A stretch of 64,000 bases of DNA, taken from NCBI GenBank assembly GCA_041906305.1, contig JAYRJL010000001.1, forward strand, positions 620,001-684,000, read 5' to 3'. The translations under genes were made by a program, and so were the position numbers. This DNA is from SHVZ01 sp041906305. GTDB lineage: Bacteria > Pseudomonadota > Alphaproteobacteria > SHVZ01. The notes under the pieces are model-generated. The model was not told where the DNA came from. It ran no database searches and saw only the letters and a list, made by a program, of their open reading frames with translations. Shown here in pieces: positions 8,207-16,558 of this stretch. Each line of letters begins with the position of its first letter. Positions within the stretch are counted from its first letter, which is position 1.

Positions 8207-8724
8207 CTGTTGGCGCTGTCCGAGGAGCCGACCTGGCCGGCACCGGGTCCGGTCTCGAAGTGGGAGACCACGCGGCCGAGCAGCTCGAGGAACATCTCTC
8301 GTTCCGCCGGACTGAGTGCCGCCAGCAGCGTACCTGACGTTCCGGCGGACTTCTGCTGCACCTGGGACAGCATCGACTCGCCTTCGCGCGTCAGCGCCAG
8401 GACGCGCCGGCGCCGGTCGGACTCGCCGATGTCGCGGGCGACGAAGCCGCGGCTCTCGAGCGTCGCGACCACGGTTCCGGTGGTCGAGCGGTCGAGGCGG
8501 AGCAGCTTCGCCAGGGTCACCTGGTCGATGCTGGGATAGCGCTTCAGGATGTAGAGCACACCGAACTGGGTGTTGGTCAGGCCGAGCTCGCCGGCATGCG
8601 CCTGGAACACCGAGATGGTGATCTGGTGCGCGCGCCGGATCATGAACCCGGGCCGGCCGTAGAGCTCGGCCAGGCGCTCGGGCGCGGTCGACAGCGGGTC
8701 GTCGTCGAGGTCGATCATCGACAT
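8203..8724 (-). CDS. MarR-family transcriptional regulator
   Basis: This 173-aa protein has the winged helix of MarR regulators: LGLTNTQFGVLYILKRYPSID, the recognition helix segment VTLAKLLRLDRSTTGTVVATLESRGF and the wing DIGESDRRRRVLALT. Such proteins repress efflux or aromatic-catabolism genes in response to small phenolic ligands. It lies tail to tail with the efflux operon (stops overlap) and downstream of the EamA transporter on the same strand, 34 bp away, so it may be cotranscribed with the latter. Which transporter it controls is not shown by the sequence. Confidence 0.9.
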   Translation of the reverse strand: MSMIDLDDDPLSTAPERLAELYGRPGFMIRRAHQITISVFQAHAGELGLTNTQFGVLYILKRYPSIDQVTLAKLLRLDRSTTGTVVATLESRGFVARDIGESDRRRRVLALTREGESMLSQVQQKSAGTSGTLLAALSPAEREMFLELLGRVVSHFETGPGAGQVGSSDSANS

Positions 8725-8758
8725 GGCCGGAACCTAGCCGAGCTTTCGGCTCGATGCA

Positions 8759-9661
8759 TCAGCGAAGGATCAGCAGCACGACGCTGCCGGCGACCAGCAG
8801 GATGCCGGCGGTTTCGCCCGCGGTCGCGCGCTCGCGGAAGAGCAGGTGCGAGGCGAGGTAGGTGAACACCAGCTCCACCTGGCCCAGCGCCCGCACCAGG
8901 GCCGCGTTCTCGAGCGTCATGCCGAAGAACCAGCCGCAAGAGCCCAGCACCGACAGCAGCCCGACCGGGAAGGTCCGGGGCCAGAGACGGATGACCTCCG
9001 TGATCTGCCTGCGATCGCGGATCAGGAGATACGTCGCCATCATGATCGCCTGCATCGTCGTGATCGAGGCGAGCGTGACGGCGGCCCGTTCCAGCTCATT
9101 GCCTGGAGGCAGTGCCAGCGCCGACGCACGGATCGCGACGGCGCAGACGCCGAACAGCGTGCCGGAGCCGAGGCCGACCAGCGCCGCCTTGCGTGCGCCT
9201 TCGTCCTTCCACGACCCGGCACCGGCGGCCGCCGCCCGCGACATCACGACGATGCCGACGAAGCCGATCAAGATCGCCCCCCAGCCCCAGAGGTCGAGAT
9301 GCTCGCCGAGGATCAGCACGGCCAGCAGCGCCGCCTGAAGCGTCTCGGTCTTCGAGTAGGTCGTGCCGACGACGAAGCTGCGATAGGTGAATGCGCGGAT
9401 CAGCAGCGAGGTCGCGGCGATCTGGGTCAGGCCCCCGATCGCGCCGTAGGCCAGCGACGGCACGTTCGGCATCGGCAGCTCGCGCCCGAAGCCCTTGGTG
9501 AGCAGGACGAGGAGCAGGAGCGCGATCGGCGCGCCGTAGACGTAGCGGATGAAGTTGGCGCCCTCGGCCGAAAGTGACTTGGTCAGCCGCTTCTGCAAGG
9601 CCGTACGCAGGCATTGCAGGAACGCCGCCGCGATCGTCACCGGTATCCAGAGATCCGCCAT
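8759..9661 (-). CDS. EamA/DMT-superfamily transporter
   Basis: This 300-aa inner-membrane protein has about ten hydrophobic segments in two repeated EamA halves; the second half begins around residue 155. Conserved features include an FIRYVYGAPIALLL helix and a TTYSKTETLQAALLAVLILGE segment that resembles the glutamate-containing EamA motif. DMT members export metabolites such as amino acids or purines, or take up nucleotide sugars; the substrate here cannot be read. A strong purine-rich Shine-Dalgarno (GGGGGGAG) precedes the ATG. It lies downstream of the AsmA gene, 65 bp away, and upstream of marR. Confidence 0.88.
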   Translation of the reverse strand: MADLWIPVTIAAAFLQCLRTALQKRLTKSLSAEGANFIRYVYGAPIALLLLVLLTKGFGRELPMPNVPSLAYGAIGGLTQIAATSLLIRAFTYRSFVVGTTYSKTETLQAALLAVLILGEHLDLWGWGAILIGFVGIVVMSRAAAAGAGSWKDEGARKAALVGLGSGTLFGVCAVAIRASALALPPGNELERAAVTLASITTMQAIMMATYLLIRDRRQITEVIRLWPRTFPVGLLSVLGSCGWFFGMTLENAALVRALGQVELVFTYLASHLLFRERATAGETAGILLVAGSVVLLILR

Positions 9662-9726
9662 CTGCCGCTCCCCCCAAGGGGGCGGCAGACTAGAGGTCGA
9701 ACCTCACGGCGCCAAGTGCCCGGGCG

Positions 9727-11733
9727 TTATCGATTCAGCAGGTTCCGGAGGCCCCCCAGCGGGTTCTGCGCGGGAGCCGGCTGCTGCTGTTGCTGACCCG
9801 CCGCCGGCGGGTTGCTCGACGCACCCGGTAGCGCCACGCCCGGGATCGCCGGGATTGCTCCTTTCAGGGCATCGAGCGCGCGCGAGGGATCGACCTTGAT
9901 CAGCGCCGCAAGGTCCGGCCGGTAGCTGAGGTTGTCCCAGGGCCCCTTCACGTCGACCGGGACCATGACGCCCGAGGCCTGCATCTGCCCGCCCTGGCCT
10001 TCCGTCGACATCACCGCCTTCGGCTCGACGCGGTAGTCGAGCGTCTTCTGCGGCAGGTTGACCGTGCCCTTGCCTTCGATCCTGAGCAGCGGCGACTTCA
10101 GCGCGAGGTCGTTGTTGCGGACGACGCCCGCCTGGATCGTGTAGGTGCCGCCGAGCTCGGAGAAGTCGGTCTTCTGCGACTCCTGCGCCTTCGGGTCGAG
10201 GAAGGCGTTGGCGACGTTGCGGACCATCGCCGCGAGGTTGATGCCCTTGATCGCGCCGTCGGTGAAGGCGGCCTTTCCGTCGCCGTTCAGCGACGAGACC
10301 ATTTCCTTCTGGGACTTGCCGCGCGCGGCGACGTGCGTCTCCATGCCGAAGGTGCCGGTCAGCCGCTTGAAGTCTGCGGCGGCAGTCAGGATCGGTTCGG
10401 CCTGCACGCCGGCGAGTGCGATCCGCGCGTCGAACTCCGGTACCTGCGGGGCGCCGTTGAGGATCACCGTGGCCTTGCCGGTGCCCTGATAGAGCGCGAG
10501 CTCGGTCAGGTCGAGCGCCAGCCTTCCGTCCTTGAGCTGCGCCTTCACCACGCCCTTGCCGATCTCGATCTTGCGGATGACGAGGCCGCCGACCGTGAGA
10601 TCGAGGTCGGCATTGGCCGCGCGCAGCGGGGCGAGATCGATCGGGTCCTCGCTCCAGCCCTGCTGGCCCTGTGCTGCCGGCGCCGCCGCGGCGCCCTTCT
10701 GCGCCGGCGCTTCCGGCGGCAGGTACGGATTGATGTCGAGCTTCTCCAGCATGAGCTTCGCCAAGAGGTGCGGCTTCGCCCCGGACGTGTCGACGGTGAT
10801 GTCGCCGGTGCCCTTGATCTGGTCGAGCGAGACCTTGGCGCCGTTGAACGAGGTCTTGGCGCCCTGGCGGTCGAGCTTTCCGGAGATCGCGAGCGCCCCC
10901 ATCGTGTTCGGCCGCGCGTCGATCGGCGAGCCGGCCCAGGCGGCGAGATCCTTGATCGAGGGCACCGCGAGGTCGACGTCGCCCTGCATGCGCCCGGCCC
11001 CGGCGGTCGCGACCTGCCCCTTGAAGCCCAGTTTCACCGGATCGCCGCCGAGCAGCAGCGTGACGTTGGCCGGCTGGCCGGCCATCACCGCGCGCGGCTT
11101 GTCGACGTCGAGCTTCACGGTCAGCGGCTTGCCGTGCCAGGTGGCGCCGCCGTCGAGCTTCATCGGCTTGTCGAGGTCGGGGAGGTCGAGCGTCGCGTTG
11201 ATCTGGGTGACCTCCTCCTTGGTGTTGCTGCGCTGGTCGATGTAGGTGATGCGGCCGTCCTTGAGCTTCACCTCGCCGAGGCGGATGTCGCCGGGCGAGG
11301 CGGCCGTGCCGCCGGAAGCCTGATTCTGTGCGGGCGCCGCCGACGGCGTGCCCATGACCCAGTTGCCGCGGCCCTGGCGGTCGATCTCGAGCACGATCTG
11401 GGGCTCGTCGAGAACGAAACTGTCGATCTCGAGTCCGCCGCGCAGCAGCGGCATCAGCTTGACCGCGACCTTGAGGCTCTTGAGCCGCGCCATCTCCGGC
11501 GTCGAGGCGCCCTGGGCATTTGCGAAGGTGACGTCCTTGGCCTCGATCCCGACGGTCGGGAAGATCGAGAGGCTCATGTCACCCTTGATCGCGAGGGTTC
11601 GTCCGGTCGCCTGCTTGGCCTGCGCCTCGATCTGGTTCTTGTAGACCGAGACCGGGATGAAGAACGGCGCGGCGATCGCGGCGACGATGACGACGAACAC
11701 CAATGCGGCGATGGCGATGAGAATCTTCTTCAT
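9727..11733 (-). CDS. AsmA-family protein
   Basis: This 668-aa protein has one N-terminal transmembrane helix (MKKILIAIAALVFVVIVAAI) and a long periplasmic body. The AsmA N-terminal signature is seen in GRTLAIKGDMSLSIFPTVGI and in FANAQGASTPEMARLKSLKV. The C-terminal AsmA domain includes GDGKAAFTDGAIKGINLAAMVRNV and LRIEGKGTVNLPQKTLDYRV. A Pro/Gln-rich low-complexity tail ends the protein. Family members bridge the periplasm and are implicated in lipid transport to the outer membrane. The start is ATG 11733 after GGGAG; earlier in-frame codons extend into a non-conserved region. It is 13 bp downstream of the MscS gene, so cotranscription is likely. Confidence 0.9.
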   Translation of the reverse strand: MKKILIAIAALVFVVIVAAIAAPFFIPVSVYKNQIEAQAKQATGRTLAIKGDMSLSIFPTVGIEAKDVTFANAQGASTPEMARLKSLKVAVKLMPLLRGGLEIDSFVLDEPQIVLEIDRQGRGNWVMGTPSAAPAQNQASGGTAASPGDIRLGEVKLKDGRITYIDQRSNTKEEVTQINATLDLPDLDKPMKLDGGATWHGKPLTVKLDVDKPRAVMAGQPANVTLLLGGDPVKLGFKGQVATAGAGRMQGDVDLAVPSIKDLAAWAGSPIDARPNTMGALAISGKLDRQGAKTSFNGAKVSLDQIKGTGDITVDTSGAKPHLLAKLMLEKLDINPYLPPEAPAQKGAAAAPAAQGQQGWSEDPIDLAPLRAANADLDLTVGGLVIRKIEIGKGVVKAQLKDGRLALDLTELALYQGTGKATVILNGAPQVPEFDARIALAGVQAEPILTAAADFKRLTGTFGMETHVAARGKSQKEMVSSLNGDGKAAFTDGAIKGINLAAMVRNVANAFLDPKAQESQKTDFSELGGTYTIQAGVVRNNDLALKSPLLRIEGKGTVNLPQKTLDYRVEPKAVMSTEGQGGQMQASGVMVPVDVKGPWDNLSYRPDLAALIKVDPSRALDALKGAIPAIPGVALPGASSNPPAAGQQQQQPAPAQNPLGGLRNLLNR

Positions 11734-11746
11734 CGGCGTTCTCCCT

Positions 11747-12535
11747 TCAGGCGGCTTTGAGCCCGGCGGCGGCGAGCGCGGCACGAGCTTCGAAGTTGAC
11801 GGCGAATTGGGTCGAGAAGAAGGCGCGCGCCGGCGCCCAGTAGCGGAGCGCCAACGTCACGTCGGCCTGGGTGAAGGCGTGCACGCCGACTTCGGGCGCC
11901 GGCTCCTGCACCACCTGCGGCACGCGCGTCAGCGCGCCTTTGACCGCTGCGATCGCCGCGACGACGTCCTGGTCGGCGGCGATCTTGAGCGTACCTTCGA
12001 CGATGCGGTGGCCGCGCGAGTTGACCAGGATCTCGCCGACGATCTGTCGGTTCGGCACCATGATGCGCTCGCCGTCCTCGCCGACCAGGAAGGTCGAGGC
12101 GAGCGTGATGTCCTCGACGACGCCGGAGACGCCCTTGACCGTCACCGTGTCGCCGATCGTGAACGGCCGGGTCAGGATCAGCGTCAGGCCCGCGCCGTAG
12201 TTGGACAGCGGCCCCTGGATCGCGACCGTGGCGCCGAAGGCACCGGCGCCGAGAAGCGCGATCAGGGGCGCGATCGAGATGCCGAAATTGCCGAGGGTCG
12301 CGATGACTACCATCGCCAGGACCAGGATGCGGACGACGTTGGCGGCGAAGTTCGAGATCGTGGCGTCGAGCTTGTTGCGGGCACCGACCTTCACCACGAG
12401 GCCGGCCACCCACTGCGCGACCTTGAGGCCGATCAGGAAGAAGACGATCGCGCCGATGATCTGGAAGCTGTAGGCGACGAGGAAGGCGGCGGCGACGTCG
12501 AACCACTTGTTGAGCGTGGCGATCTGCTGGTCCAT
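11747..12535 (-). CDS. Small-conductance mechanosensitive channel (MscS family)
   Basis: The product (262 aa) is a compact MscS-type channel that releases solutes on hypo-osmotic shock. Three transmembrane segments occupy about residues 10-120. The pore-lining third helix is seen in LGAGAFGATVAIQGPLSNYGAGL, with the small-residue pattern of TM3. The beta-domain motif FTIGDTVTVKGVSGVVEDI follows, then ERIMVPNRQIVGEILVN. Length resembles E. coli MscS (286 aa). It heads a two-gene unit with the AsmA gene. Confidence 0.93.
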   Translation of the reverse strand: MDQQIATLNKWFDVAAAFLVAYSFQIIGAIVFFLIGLKVAQWVAGLVVKVGARNKLDATISNFAANVVRILVLAMVVIATLGNFGISIAPLIALLGAGAFGATVAIQGPLSNYGAGLTLILTRPFTIGDTVTVKGVSGVVEDITLASTFLVGEDGERIMVPNRQIVGEILVNSRGHRIVEGTLKIAADQDVVAAIAAVKGALTRVPQVVQEPAPEVGVHAFTQADVTLALRYWAPARAFFSTQFAVNFEARAALAAAGLKAA

Positions 12536-12580
12536 GGGCGTACCGTCCGGTCCTTAACGGTATTCGGATACGCCGATTGT

Positions 12581-12602
12581 GACCGCGGTGCGTGCCGCGG
12601 TC
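12581..12602 (-). terminator. GC-rich hairpin downstream of the orphan lipoprotein gene
   Basis: A perfect 8-bp stem (GACCGCGG / CCGCGGTC) with a 6-nt loop lies 36 nt past the stop of the lipoprotein gene and before the MscS start. There is no clear U-tract, so it may be a weak terminator or an mRNA-end stabiliser. Confidence 0.35.
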
Positions 12603-12637
12603 CAGGCAACGTTACGCGACTGCCTGCAATCCGACCG

Positions 12638-13192
12638 TCAGATGTCCGGCCAGAAATCGCCAGGGCTGTTGTGGTTCTGACCGGAGGGAATGAACATCCG
12701 CATCATCGCCTGCTCGGCGATCTGGCGCACCACCGGGGCGTCCGGGCCCTCGGCCTTGGGCGCGACCGCGGCCATCGCCAGGATCGGCTGGGACTGCTTG
12801 CAGAAGGCGACCACGGCGGTCAGCCCCTCGGTCGCGGCCTTGGCGACCGGTCGGGAGGAATCGCACACCTCGGCCGCGCTCACGCCCGGGGCCGGCGAGA
12901 ACTGCACGACGAGGCGGAAATCCGAGCGACCTGCCTGGGACCGGTCGGTGGTGAACCGGACCTGGAAGCCGACGCTGGTGGCGCTCGCCGCCTGGGCCAT
13001 CGACCGGGCGACATCCCCTGCGAAAGGATTGTCGCGCACCTCGAGCAATACCGGCCCGACGGATGCGGCATCCTGCAGGTTGTCGCGGGCGACGGCCGAG
13101 CTCTGCGGGTATTCGTAGGTCATGGTCCGGACCATGCCGGCGCAGCCGGAGAGCAGGACGGCGGCTGCGAAGACGGAGGCAAGGGGGCGCAT
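12638..13192 (-). CDS. Hypothetical lipoprotein
   Basis: I do not recognise a family for this 184-aa protein. It starts with a clear lipoprotein signal: hydrophobic residues 5-14 followed by lipobox LSGC (Cys17), so it should be anchored to a membrane on the periplasmic side. The body contains several Cys residues (EVCDSSR, VAFCKQS) and a hydrophobic Ala/Val-rich central part; it ends FWPDI. Genes on both sides are transcribed in the same direction (SDR upstream by 34 bp, MscS downstream by 102 bp). No function can be proposed from the sequence. Confidence 0.8.
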   Translation of the reverse strand: MRPLASVFAAAVLLSGCAGMVRTMTYEYPQSSAVARDNLQDAASVGPVLLEVRDNPFAGDVARSMAQAASATSVGFQVRFTTDRSQAGRSDFRLVVQFSPAPGVSAAEVCDSSRPVAKAATEGLTAVVAFCKQSQPILAMAAVAPKAEGPDAPVVRQIAEQAMMRMFIPSGQNHNSPGDFWPDI

Positions 13193-13226
13193 GGCGTTGT
13201 CCGCTCCAGGCAGGGATCGCGCCAGT

Positions 13227-13967
13227 CTACATCACGAGGCCGCCGTCGACGATGAAGGCCTGGCCGGTGGCGAAGGCGGCCTCGTCGGACGCCAGGTAGA
13301 CGGCGAGAGCGGCGATCTCCTCGGCGGTGCCGAGGCGGCCCATGGGCTGGCGGGCGATGAAGGCCTTCCGGGCCGCGACCGCGTCGGCATTGGCGTTGAT
13401 GCGGTCGTCGAGCGACGGGGTCTGGATCGTGCCGGGGCAGATCGCGGAGCAGCGGATGCCTTTGGCGACGTAGTCGGCCGCGACCGACTTGGTGAGGCCG
13501 ATCACCGCGGCCTTGGACATGCCGTAGACGAAGCGGTTGGGCACGCCCTTCACCGACGAGGCGACGGAGGCCATGTTGATGATGGTGCCGCCGTTCTTCG
13601 CCAGCATCGCCGGCAGGAACGCCTTGATCATCCGGTACATCGAGCGGACGTTGAGATTGATCGCCTGGTCGAAGTCCTTTTCGGAGGCTTCCAGGATCGT
13701 GCCGTTGTGAACCATGCCGGCGACGTTGAAGAGCACGTCGGCCGCACCCACCGATTTCGCGTAGGCCTCGACCGCCGCAGGGTCGGTGACGTCCAGCTTC
13801 TTGAGCGAGACGCCTTTCAGCTTCTCGAGCCCGGCGAGCTTCGACTCGTCCAGGTCGGAGGCGTGCACGGTCGCACCCTCGCGCTGAAAGGCCTCGACCG
13901 AGGATCGGCCCATGCCCTGGCCGGCGGCGGTGACGACGCAGATCTTGCCCTGAAGGCGGCCGCTCAT
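13227..13967 (-). CDS. SDR-family dehydrogenase, 2-keto-3-deoxy-sugar-acid/BDH2-like
   Basis: The product (246 aa) is a classical short-chain dehydrogenase. The nucleotide-binding motif is TAAGQGMG, an unusual form of TGxxxGxG shared with the DHRS6/BDH2 and 2-keto-3-deoxy-L-fuconate dehydrogenase group. The catalytic YGMSK is near residue 145 and CPGTIQTPS follows. It ends with GQAFIVDGGLVM. Start ATG 13967 gives the correct Rossmann N terminus. It is divergent from the UxaA-type dehydratase across 93 bp, which supports a role in sugar-acid catabolism; the exact substrate is inferred, not shown. Confidence 0.88.
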   Translation of the reverse strand: MSGRLQGKICVVTAAGQGMGRSSVEAFQREGATVHASDLDESKLAGLEKLKGVSLKKLDVTDPAAVEAYAKSVGAADVLFNVAGMVHNGTILEASEKDFDQAINLNVRSMYRMIKAFLPAMLAKNGGTIINMASVASSVKGVPNRFVYGMSKAAVIGLTKSVAADYVAKGIRCSAICPGTIQTPSLDDRINANADAVAARKAFIARQPMGRLGTAEEIAALAVYLASDEAAFATGQAFIVDGGLVM

Positions 13968-14060
13968 GACTGAAGCTCCGAATTGGAAAGGCGGATGACG
14001 GGCCGCTACACTAGAAAGACCTTCCCAGCCCGCCAAGGCCTCTCCGCCCAAGGACGAAAG

Positions 14061-15584
14061 ATGACCCAGCCGACCCTCACCATCCGGCTCAACCCGGCCG
14101 ACACCGTCGTCGTCGCCCGCGCCGACATCCTTCCCGGGACCAGCATTCCCGGCGAGAACGTCGTGGCCAAGGGTCACATCCCGGCCGGGCACAAGATCTC
14201 GACCCACCAGGTGGCCGAGGGCGAGCCGGTCCGCCGCTACGGCCAGATCATCGGCTTCGCCAGCCGGCCGATCGCCGCCGGCGACCACGTACACACCCAC
14301 AACTGCGCCTTCCAGATGTTCGAGCGGCAGTACGAGTTCTGCGTCGAATCACAGCCGACGCCGTATGCGACCGGGGCATCCCAGGCGACGTTCCAGGGCA
14401 TCAAGCGCAAGGATGGCCGCGTCGGAACCCGGAACTACATCGGCATCCTCACCTCGGTGAACTGCTCGGCCCATGTGGCGAAGCTGGTTGCCCGGAAGGC
14501 CGAATCGCTGCTCGAGCAGTACCCCAACGTCGACGGCATCGTGGCCCTGACCCATGGCCTCGGCTGCGGCATGGCGGCGGAAGGCGACGGCATGGACGTA
14601 CTCCGCCGGACGATCGCGGGTTACGCCGTGCATGCGAATTTCGGCGGCATCCTGATCATCGGGCTCGGCTGCGAGGCGAACCAGATCGGCGGCCTGATGC
14701 GCGCCCACAACCTCCAGGACGGCGCGTTCCTGCACACGATGACGATCCAGGAATCGGGCGGCTCGACCGCGACGATGAACAAGGCGCTGGCGGCGATCCG
14801 CGAGATGCTGCCGGTGATCAACGACGTCAGGCGCGAGGCCGCGCCGGCATCCCACATCACCATCGGCCTGCAATGCGGCGGCTCCGACGGATATTCCGGC
14901 ATCTCGGCCAACCCGGCGCTTGGGGCGGCCTCCGATCTCCTGGTGAAGCATGGCGGCTCGGTGATGCTTTCGGAGACGCCGGAGACCTACGGCGCCGAGC
15001 ACGTGCTGGTGCGTCGCGCCCAGAGCAAGGAGGTCGGCCAGAAGCTGGTCGACCTCATGCGCTGGTGGGAGGACTACACCGCCAAGAACAACGGCTCGAT
15101 GGACAACAACCCCTCGCCGGGCAACAAGGCCGGCGGCCTCACCACGATCCTCGAGAAGGCCCTGGGCGCAGCGACCAAGGGCGGAACCACCAATCTGGTC
15201 GACGTGCTGCAGTACGCGGCGCCGCTGAAGCACAGGGGATTCAACTTCATGGACTCGCCCGGCTACGACCCGGTCTCCGCGACCGGGCAGGTGGCGTCCG
15301 GCGCCAACATGATCTGCTTCACCACCGGCCGCGGCTCGGTGTTCGGCTGCAAGCCGGCGCCCTCGATCAAGCTCGCCACCAACTCGATGCTGTTCAAGCG
15401 GATGCCCGAAGACATGGACATCAACTGCGGCACGATCATCGAGGGCTCGGAGACGGTCCAGGCCTGCGGCGAGCGGATCTTCAAGCTGATCCTCGACACC
15501 GCGTCGGGCAAGAAGACCAAGAGCGAGGAGATGGGCTTCGGCGAGGACGAGTTCCAGCCGTGGTCGATCGGCGCGGTGATGTAA
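14061..15584 (+). CDS. UxaA-family sugar-acid dehydratase (altronate/galactarate dehydratase type)
   Basis: This 507-aa enzyme should dehydrate an aldonic or aldaric acid to a 2-keto-3-deoxy acid. An N-terminal SAF domain (LNPADTVVVARADI through VHTHNCAF, residues ~1-95) is followed by the catalytic domain with GRVGTRNYIGILTSVNCSAH, GLGCGMAAEGDG, GLQCGGSDGYSGISANPA and FTTGRGSVFGCKPAPSIKLATN. Conserved cysteines likely bind iron. ATG 14061 is preceded by AAGGACG. Its partners are a D-2-hydroxyacid dehydrogenase 17 bp downstream and the divergent SDR. Whether the substrate is altronate, galactarate, fuconate or another acid cannot be decided. Confidence 0.9.
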   Translation: MTQPTLTIRLNPADTVVVARADILPGTSIPGENVVAKGHIPAGHKISTHQVAEGEPVRRYGQIIGFASRPIAAGDHVHTHNCAFQMFERQYEFCVESQPTPYATGASQATFQGIKRKDGRVGTRNYIGILTSVNCSAHVAKLVARKAESLLEQYPNVDGIVALTHGLGCGMAAEGDGMDVLRRTIAGYAVHANFGGILIIGLGCEANQIGGLMRAHNLQDGAFLHTMTIQESGGSTATMNKALAAIREMLPVINDVRREAAPASHITIGLQCGGSDGYSGISANPALGAASDLLVKHGGSVMLSETPETYGAEHVLVRRAQSKEVGQKLVDLMRWWEDYTAKNNGSMDNNPSPGNKAGGLTTILEKALGAATKGGTTNLVDVLQYAAPLKHRGFNFMDSPGYDPVSATGQVASGANMICFTTGRGSVFGCKPAPSIKLATNSMLFKRMPEDMDINCGTIIEGSETVQACGERIFKLILDTASGKKTKSEEMGFGEDEFQPWSIGAVM

Positions 15585-15601
15585 GGAGCTCCCGAGTCCC
15601 C

Positions 15602-16558
15602 ATGACGTCCAAGCCCCCCGTGCTGCAGAACGGCCCGGTCTCCTATTCCGGGACGATGACAAAGATCGACGAGCTGTTCACCGCGCATAAGCTCTGGCTG
15701 GCGCCGGACAAGCTGGCGCTGGCGAAGAGGATCGCGCCGGAGATCACCTGCGCCTTCACGTCCGGCCATGATCCGATCGCGCCCGAGATCCTGGACGCGC
15801 TGCCCAATCTGAAGCTGGTCGCCTGCTTCGGCGTCGGCGTCGACGGCGTGAACGTGGGTGAACTCACCAGGCGCGGCATCGCCGTCACCAACACGCCGGA
15901 CGTGCTGACCGAGGAGGTCGCCGATCTCGGCCTCGGCCTGCTCCTCGCGACCACGCGCCAGATGATCAAGGGCGACCGCTACGTCCGCTCGGGCGAATGG
16001 GTGAAGCGCGGCAACATGGAGATGACCTGGTCGCTGACCGGCGGCAAGACCATCGGCATCATCGGCCTCGGCCGCATCGGCAAGGCGATCGCGAAACGTT
16101 GCGAGGCGTTCAATCTCAAGGTCGCCTATCACGGCCGCTCGAAGCAGGCGGACGTCTCGTACAGGTACTACGCCGACCCGGTCGAGCTCGCGCGGGACTC
16201 CGATTTCCTGATGATCGTGACCCCGGGCGGTCCGGGCACGAAGCATCTTGTCGACGGCAAGGTGATCGAGGCGCTGGGGCCGAACGGCATCCTGATCAAC
16301 ATCTCGCGCGGCTCCGTTGTCGACCAGGCGGCGCTGGTGAAGGCGCTCAAGGAGAAGAAGATCGCCGCCGCCGGCCTCGACGTGTTCGAGGTCGAGCCCT
16401 GCGTGCCCGAAGGGCTCGTCGACATGCCCGACAACGTCGTGCTGCAGCCGCACCAGGCATCTGCCACGCACGAGACCCGCGGCGCCATGGGCGACCTGAT
16501 GATCGCCAACGTCCAGGCCTTCCTCGCCGGAAAGCCGCTGCTGTCGCGGGTGAACTAG
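15602..16558 (+). CDS. D-isomer-specific 2-hydroxyacid dehydrogenase (GhrB/HPPR-like)
   Basis: This 318-aa NAD(P)-dependent enzyme interconverts 2-keto acids and D-2-hydroxy acids such as glyoxylate/glycolate or hydroxypyruvate/glycerate. The nucleotide-binding motif GIIGLGRIGKAIAKR is near residue 150. INISRGSVVDQAAL carries the substrate-binding region, the catalytic Glu is in LDVFEVEP, and the His is in VLQPHQASATHETR. The start ATG 15602 lies 13 nt after AAGGAG. It follows the dehydratase closely and probably acts on a keto acid from that pathway. Its stop overlaps the convergent methyltransferase stop (CTAG). Confidence 0.9.
   Translation: MTSKPPVLQNGPVSYSGTMTKIDELFTAHKLWLAPDKLALAKRIAPEITCAFTSGHDPIAPEILDALPNLKLVACFGVGVDGVNVGELTRRGIAVTNTPDVLTEEVADLGLGLLLATTRQMIKGDRYVRSGEWVKRGNMEMTWSLTGGKTIGIIGLGRIGKAIAKRCEAFNLKVAYHGRSKQADVSYRYYADPVELARDSDFLMIVTPGGPGTKHLVDGKVIEALGPNGILINISRGSVVDQAALVKALKEKKIAAAGLDVFEVEPCVPEGLVDMPDNVVLQPHQASATHETRGAMGDLMIANVQAFLAGKPLLSRVN

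Noticed and set aside
10333..11760. 475-codon plus-strand frame opposite the AsmA gene
   Set aside because: Composition (Arg/Asp/Glu/His-rich) and position show it is an antisense shadow.
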